Source: Paenibacillus sp. FSL R7-0345 (GTDB lineage Bacteria; Bacillota; Bacilli; Paenibacillales; Paenibacillaceae). Taken from it: a DNA stretch of 64,000 nt. Positions within the stretch are counted from its first letter, which is position 1. The number at the start of each line of letters is the position of its first letter. The stretch covers positions 5,922,001-5,986,000 of the forward strand of contig NZ_CP152002.1 of NCBI RefSeq assembly GCF_038595055.1. The letters are read 5' to 3'. Made by a program: the position numbers and the translations under genes. Below, piece by piece: positions 59,963 through 64,000 of the stretch. Below the pieces are notes generated by a model. The model did not search any database. It had not been told where the DNA came from and was given only the letters and a program-made list of their open reading frames with translations.

Positions 59963-61051
59963 CTAGATTTCTGAAGCTAAGGCATGGTTTATTTTCTCTG
60001 TGACTAGTGATAGATCAGACAGGACTTTAAACTTTAGCTCCTTTAAAGACAATGAAGATATATCTCTCTTCTTCAGTTTAGCTATTTGAAGATAAGTATG
60101 ACTTAACGACCAATTTTCGGGAAGAACTAATTTCTGTTTAACGTTCGTTTGAGCATTTCTATAACTGGACAAACGGATATCCGGCATTTTCTTTTCCACC
60201 AGATAGGGGGATGGTATCGTTTTTATCTCTAGTGAAAAGTTATCGAACCATGAAAAATAAATGCCAATATCAAATTCTCTTTCCGGTTTGCGCCATTCAG
60301 GTAAATAGAGGATGTATTCGTACAGGATGCCTGCCTTTTTGTTCTCGACATTCCGCTGTGTTAGATACCCTGTTATTGGGCCGCCAAAAATATAGTCAGT
60401 GATCCGGTCAAATAAAATTTCTTTGGCAAGCCGGTTTGATCTCCACTGTGCAATCGATCCTAAAACGTTTTGTAGAGGAACATCAAACGCCTCCTGAATG
60501 GGCAAATAGAATGTTTCCTGAAAATATTCCCACCATGAAATTAATATCTGATTCTGCGGATCAATATGATCCTTCATAAGAGTGCAAATATCCCGATGAA
60601 CAACAGTGACAATTTTACGGTTACGTAGCTCGTTAAGTTTCTTGTCCGAAACATATCCTGTTTTGAAAAATACGGGGATTACTTTCATTTCGGGATCCAT
60701 ATCCTTAAGCTTTGCCAGATAGTACTCAAGCTGTTCAAACCGGTTCTCTTCCCCCCAGGTTTTATCCTCAATTAATACTTGAAACTGCCCGCCGGTTATT
60801 TTAGATGTAAAAGTAAGTAAAATATCGATATCCTTGATCTGCTGTTGGATAGTAAGCGTATAGCTGTCCCATGATTCAGCGGCGAAATCATTCTTATTCA
60901 ATTCTCTGTAGTTTTGTATGATTTGGTCCAACAGCTTTCTTGAAATCGTTCTGACAGATGATTCAGCCTCAATGTCCGCATGCCGGAAAACCCAGCACAG
61001 AAAGGCATCCTGTGCTAATTCCTTCGTTGCAAAATGAAATAAGTTAGCCAT
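59963..61051 (-). CDS. PD-(D/E)XK nuclease-superfamily protein
   Basis: 362 residues. IKDIDILLTFTS near residue 72, FQVLIEDKTWGEENRFEQLE near 93-110 and YYLAKLKDMDPEMKVIPVFF give the D-(E)DK-Q pattern of PDDEXK_4-like proteins, often found in phage-defence or abortive-infection contexts. ATG 61051 follows AAGGAGATC. Codon use and bases are visibly more AT-rich than most of the window, a sign of transfer. It lies 188 bp upstream of the McrBC-like trio in the same direction and may belong to the island but has its own hairpin. Confidence 0.7.
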   Translation of the reverse strand: MANLFHFATKELAQDAFLCWVFRHADIEAESSVRTISRKLLDQIIQNYRELNKNDFAAESWDSYTLTIQQQIKDIDILLTFTSKITGGQFQVLIEDKTWGEENRFEQLEYYLAKLKDMDPEMKVIPVFFKTGYVSDKKLNELRNRKIVTVVHRDICTLMKDHIDPQNQILISWWEYFQETFYLPIQEAFDVPLQNVLGSIAQWRSNRLAKEILFDRITDYIFGGPITGYLTQRNVENKKAGILYEYILYLPEWRKPEREFDIGIYFSWFDNFSLEIKTIPSPYLVEKKMPDIRLSSYRNAQTNVKQKLVLPENWSLSHTYLQIAKLKKRDISSLSLKELKFKVLSDLSLVTEKINHALASEI

Positions 61052-61471
61052 TTGATTGATCTCCTTAAAATTATAATATCAATACCACATTAACTGCTCC
61101 CCGTTTAGTTTACCTCTATTTCCCATTATTCGTCATCCTATGTACAATCACCATTCATCCGGCTTGTATAGGATTCAATTGTATAAGCCCATACCGTATC
61201 GGCATGGGCACTGTAACAGCTAATAAAGGAACCTTCACTCCTCCTTCTAAGGTGCATGCAGGTGTTAATTGTCGTGCCTAAAGAAAATAGTAACCTGTTG
61301 AAATTAAGCCATAAATAGAGAAAAGAACCTACTTTTCTAAAATTTGAGCTTGCAGACCCCGCTGCTCCAGAATTTTTTTAATAATCAAAATTGTATAGCT
61401 ACAATTCAATGGAAGATGTGTCGATATACATACAGACGTATATATTTTGCAACAAGTTGAGGAGTGGGAAG
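61052..61471. other. Gene-free region before the chemotaxis receptor
   Basis: 420 bp, AT-rich. A GCCCATACCG/CGGCATGGGC hairpin lies at 61188-61210. A possible sigma-D promoter is at 61400-61427. The in-frame codons from 61391 to 61471 have no ribosome binding site and are not taken as coding. Confidence 0.6.
61400..61427 (+). promoter_or_regulatory. Possible sigma-D (motility) promoter
   Basis: TACA (61400-61403), 16 bp, GTCGATAT (61420-61427) is close to the sigma-D consensus TAAA-N15-GCCGATAT, one mismatch in each box. The start would fall about 37 nt before ATG 61472, and the gene is a chemotaxis receptor, the usual sigma-D target. Confidence 0.5.
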
Positions 61472-63208
61472 ATGAATAACAAAAGGGGAACTGTATTAGA
61501 ACGATTGAGGCTTACGATTCGGATGAAATTGTTGGCTGGATTTCTGGTTGTGGCTGCATTGCTTGCCTTTGTAAGCATTTTTGCCTTAACCCAGATTAAT
61601 GAGATGGCTGAAACTGCCGAATCAATTGATCAAGAGTCGATGCCGAGTGTAAGTTTACTTGGCATGATGAACGGTGATATCTCAGATATAGAGCGGCTGG
61701 CTCTTGCAGTCATCGTTGAGACAAAACAGGGTGAAATTAAGAAATTTGATGATTCTTTGGATCAGCTCCAGGTCAAGATAGAAGATGAGCGCAAAGAGTT
61801 ACTTGCTTTTGCTGAGGGCCGTGACGATACAATGAAACTGTATACTAAATTTAGCACGAACTACGATGCTTATTTAGAGAAACTGCCTGCATTTGTCGAA
61901 CGAGGCCTGGCTAACGATTATGAGGAGGCTAGCAGGCTGCATGGAGAGGCTTACCCCTTATGGTCTACAGCTAATGATACAATCGCCCAACTGATTACAT
62001 TAACCAATGAATTATCAGGACAGGCTACATATGATTCAATATCAAAAGCAAACCGTGCATTTATTATTATTTTGGCGGTAACGATTATTTCCTTCCTGAT
62101 CGCCTTATTTATTGCCTTCTTCATTGCAAGTATTATCTCAAAGCCTATTAAAAAAATGAATGCCTCGGCAATGCTTATTGCAAACGGTGATCTGACCGGC
62201 GAAACCATTACGCTTAAAAATAAGGACGAGCTCGGCACATTGGCTGCTTCCTTCAATACCATGACAAGCAACCTGCGCACGATGATCCATTCGGTTTCCA
62301 TGACCTCCGAGCAGGTAGCCGCCTCTTCGGAAGAGCTGCTGGCGAGCGCAGAGCAGAATGCAAAGGCATCTGAGCAAATCTCAGAAACCGTTGAGCTGCT
62401 GGCGGCGGGGACCACGGAGCAGGTAAACATAGTAAAACGTTCTTCTCAATCCATGAACGAAATGTCGCTGGGTTCAGAACAGATTGCTCAGCTTGCCCAG
62501 AGCGTTTCCGTATCTGCAGTAGATGCTGCCAACCAGTCGGCTGAAGGAAACAGAATTGTCCATCAGGCAGTAGAACAAATGAGTTCCATCCGTACTTCCA
62601 TTGCATCACTGACAGAGCTCGTTACCGGGCTGGGAGAGCGCTCTGCAGAGATTGGCAGTATTACCGGGGTAATCAATAATATTGCCCGCCAGACTAACCT
62701 GCTTGCATTGAACGCAGCTATCGAGGCTGCACGTGCGGGTGAGCATGGCCGGGGATTCGCCGTTGTGGCCGGAGAAGTACGCAAGCTTGCCGAGGAATCA
62801 TCTATCTCTGCACAGAAGATTAGCGATCTGGTACAGCTCATTCAAAACGATACGAACCATGCTATTGAGGCTGTAAAAGTGAACAGCAGTGAAACAGAAG
62901 CCGGAATTGAGATCGTGACTGCAGCGGGACAGACATTTGGGCAAATCTCGGAGGCAGTGAGCAAGGTCGCGGGTGAAATTCAGGAAGTTTCTGCAGGCTC
63001 GGAAGAAATGTCAGCCAGCACAGATGAAGCAGTCCGGTATATGAGTGAGATCTCCAGTATTGCAGAAGAATCATCAGGCGGGGTTCATAATGTATCTGCT
63101 GCCGCTGAAGAACAGCTGGCTTCCATGGAAGAAATTGCTTCATCAGCAAGCGCTCTTTCCAAGATGGCAGAAGAGCTTCAGAAAGAGATCAATAAATTCA
63201 AAGTATAA
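61472..63208 (+). CDS. Methyl-accepting chemotaxis protein
   Basis: 578 residues. Helix 1 (LLAGFLVVAALLAFVSIFAL), a four-helix-bundle sensor domain (about 45-195), helix 2 (AFIIILAVTIISFLIALFIA), HAMP, then a long signalling coiled coil with the hairpin tip IARQTNLLALNAAIEAARAG near residue 410. Glu/Gln-rich methylation stretches flank it. The C-terminus lacks a CheR pentapeptide. ATG 61472 follows GAGGAGTGG. It reports a ligand to CheA/CheW; the ligand is unknown. Confidence 0.94.
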   Translation: MNNKRGTVLERLRLTIRMKLLAGFLVVAALLAFVSIFALTQINEMAETAESIDQESMPSVSLLGMMNGDISDIERLALAVIVETKQGEIKKFDDSLDQLQVKIEDERKELLAFAEGRDDTMKLYTKFSTNYDAYLEKLPAFVERGLANDYEEASRLHGEAYPLWSTANDTIAQLITLTNELSGQATYDSISKANRAFIIILAVTIISFLIALFIAFFIASIISKPIKKMNASAMLIANGDLTGETITLKNKDELGTLAASFNTMTSNLRTMIHSVSMTSEQVAASSEELLASAEQNAKASEQISETVELLAAGTTEQVNIVKRSSQSMNEMSLGSEQIAQLAQSVSVSAVDAANQSAEGNRIVHQAVEQMSSIRTSIASLTELVTGLGERSAEIGSITGVINNIARQTNLLALNAAIEAARAGEHGRGFAVVAGEVRKLAEESSISAQKISDLVQLIQNDTNHAIEAVKVNSSETEAGIEIVTAAGQTFGQISEAVSKVAGEIQEVSAGSEEMSASTDEAVRYMSEISSIAEESSGGVHNVSAAAEEQLASMEEIASSASALSKMAEELQKEINKFKV

Positions 63209-63258
63209 ATCATTCGCAGTAAGTTAGCGGAATTATATCGCAAGGTATGCCAGCTGAG

Positions 63259-63285
63259 CCGGGGAGAAATCCCCGGTTTTGTGTT
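63259..63285 (+). terminator. Terminator of the chemotaxis receptor gene
   Basis: CCGGGGAGAAATCCCCGG hairpin followed by TTTTGTGTT, about 50 bp after the stop. Confidence 0.85.
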
Positions 63286-63293
63286 GCCTGATG

Positions 63294-63376
63294 CAGAAGG
63301 TTTACTTTTAAGCAAACCTTCTGAACAAAGCAAAACTTCAAAGCAAAACAAAAAGCACCCCTTTAAGGGATGCTTT
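63294..63376 (-). terminator. Tandem terminator hairpins of the rRNA operon
   Basis: On the minus strand after the 5S gene, AAAGCATCCC/GGGGTGCTTT (63352-63376) is followed by TTTGTTTTGC, and a second hairpin CAGAAGGTTT/AAACCTTCTG lies at 63294-63323. Tandem terminators behind rRNA operons are common. Confidence 0.75.
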
Positions 63377-63382
63377 GTTTGT

Positions 63383-63499
63383 GCTTGGCGGCGTCCTACT
63401 CTCCCAGGACCCTTCGGTCCAAGTACCATCGGCGCTGGAGGGCTTAACGGTCGTGTTCGGGATGGGTACGCGTGGAACCCCTCCGCTATCGCCACCAAA
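63383..63499 (-). rRNA. rrf: 5S ribosomal RNA
   Basis: 117 nt on the minus strand starting TTTGGTGGCGATAGCGGAGG, with CCCATCCCGAACACGACCGT in loop B/C, CGCCGATGGTA and ending CGCCGCCAAGC. The ends pair. The sequence is of Paenibacillus type. It follows the 23S gene by about 150 bp with no tRNA between. Confidence 0.96.
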
Positions 63500-63651
63500 C
63501 AGGTTTTTCCGGTCGTGTCACTCCCTGAAAACCTTCAGGAAAAATAACCAACCTTCAAAAAACTAATCGTCCTGCAGAGGACCAAGCTTAAGGTTGTTCA
63601 GGAACTTGATTCCTGAAAACTGAATCCGAAACAAATCTGCGTTTGTAGATA

Positions 63652-64000
<349 letters not shown>

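Noticed and set aside
63500..63651. tRNA gene in the 23S-5S spacer
   Set aside because: No cloverleaf or T-loop GTTCGAATC was found; only processing stems are seen.

Overview
The window looks like a chromosomal segment of a Paenibacillus-type Firmicute. The evidence is the 5S/23S rRNA sequence at the right edge, strong GGAGG-type ribosome binding sites, frequent TTG/GTG starts, many CUT1-type carbohydrate ABC systems with lipoprotein binding proteins, and close Bacillus-like orthologues (FabH with a FapR box, KimA, SdaAA/SdaAB, SatA, PhnCDEE). All functional calls rest on motifs and remembered family features; no database search was possible.

Layout. 1-150 is the start of fabH behind a FapR-type operator. 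441-841 is a frameshifted MFS remnant. 926-13040 is a rhamnogalacturonan/pectin-oligosaccharide locus: binding protein, two permeases, GH105 and GH28 in one minus-strand operon, then a repeat-rich 1.2 kb gap, a CueP-like protein, a second paralogous binding protein and a membrane-bound AraC/YesN-type regulator. 13139-20487 holds an LppM-like lipoprotein, a PucR/GAF regulator and a divergent operon of MFS transporter, M20 amidohydrolase and both L-serine dehydratase subunits. 20566-24319 has kimA, a MarR regulator with a perfect operator palindrome, and two small membrane proteins.

24411-35807 is a complete fructan/levan/sucrose locus: a secreted multidomain GH32, ROK fructokinase, intracellular GH32, binding protein, two permeases and a divergent LacI regulator. 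35822-46595 is mostly housekeeping and stress genes: PPP phosphatase, FG-GAP-like lipoprotein, two-component system, flavin reductase and an MhqO-like dioxygenase with three operator dyads, SatA-like acetyltransferase, uronate-dehydrogenase-like SDR, TauE/SafE exporter, another SDR and a DUF421 protein. 46814-54534 has an XPD/DinG-like helicase with no normal start codon, a response-regulator remnant, a phnD-phnC-phnE-phnE operon and a divergent cytosolic 5'-nucleotidase-like enzyme.

54616-61051 is the most unusual part: three minus-strand genes that overlap by 17 nt each (coiled-coil protein, McrB-like AAA+ ATPase, DUF2357/PD-(D/E)XK nuclease), preceded by a separate AT-rich PD-(D/E)XK protein. 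It is best read as a McrBC-like type IV restriction/defence island with an extra coiled-coil component. The window closes with a methyl-accepting chemotaxis protein and the 3' end of an rRNA operon (5S and partial 23S, minus strand).

Two themes cut across the window. All three operons in which a binding-protein gene precedes other operon genes carry a strong hairpin immediately after that gene. A family of about 26 bp repeats (core CTAACGGA...GACGCTATT) occurs in inverted clusters in two intergenic regions.
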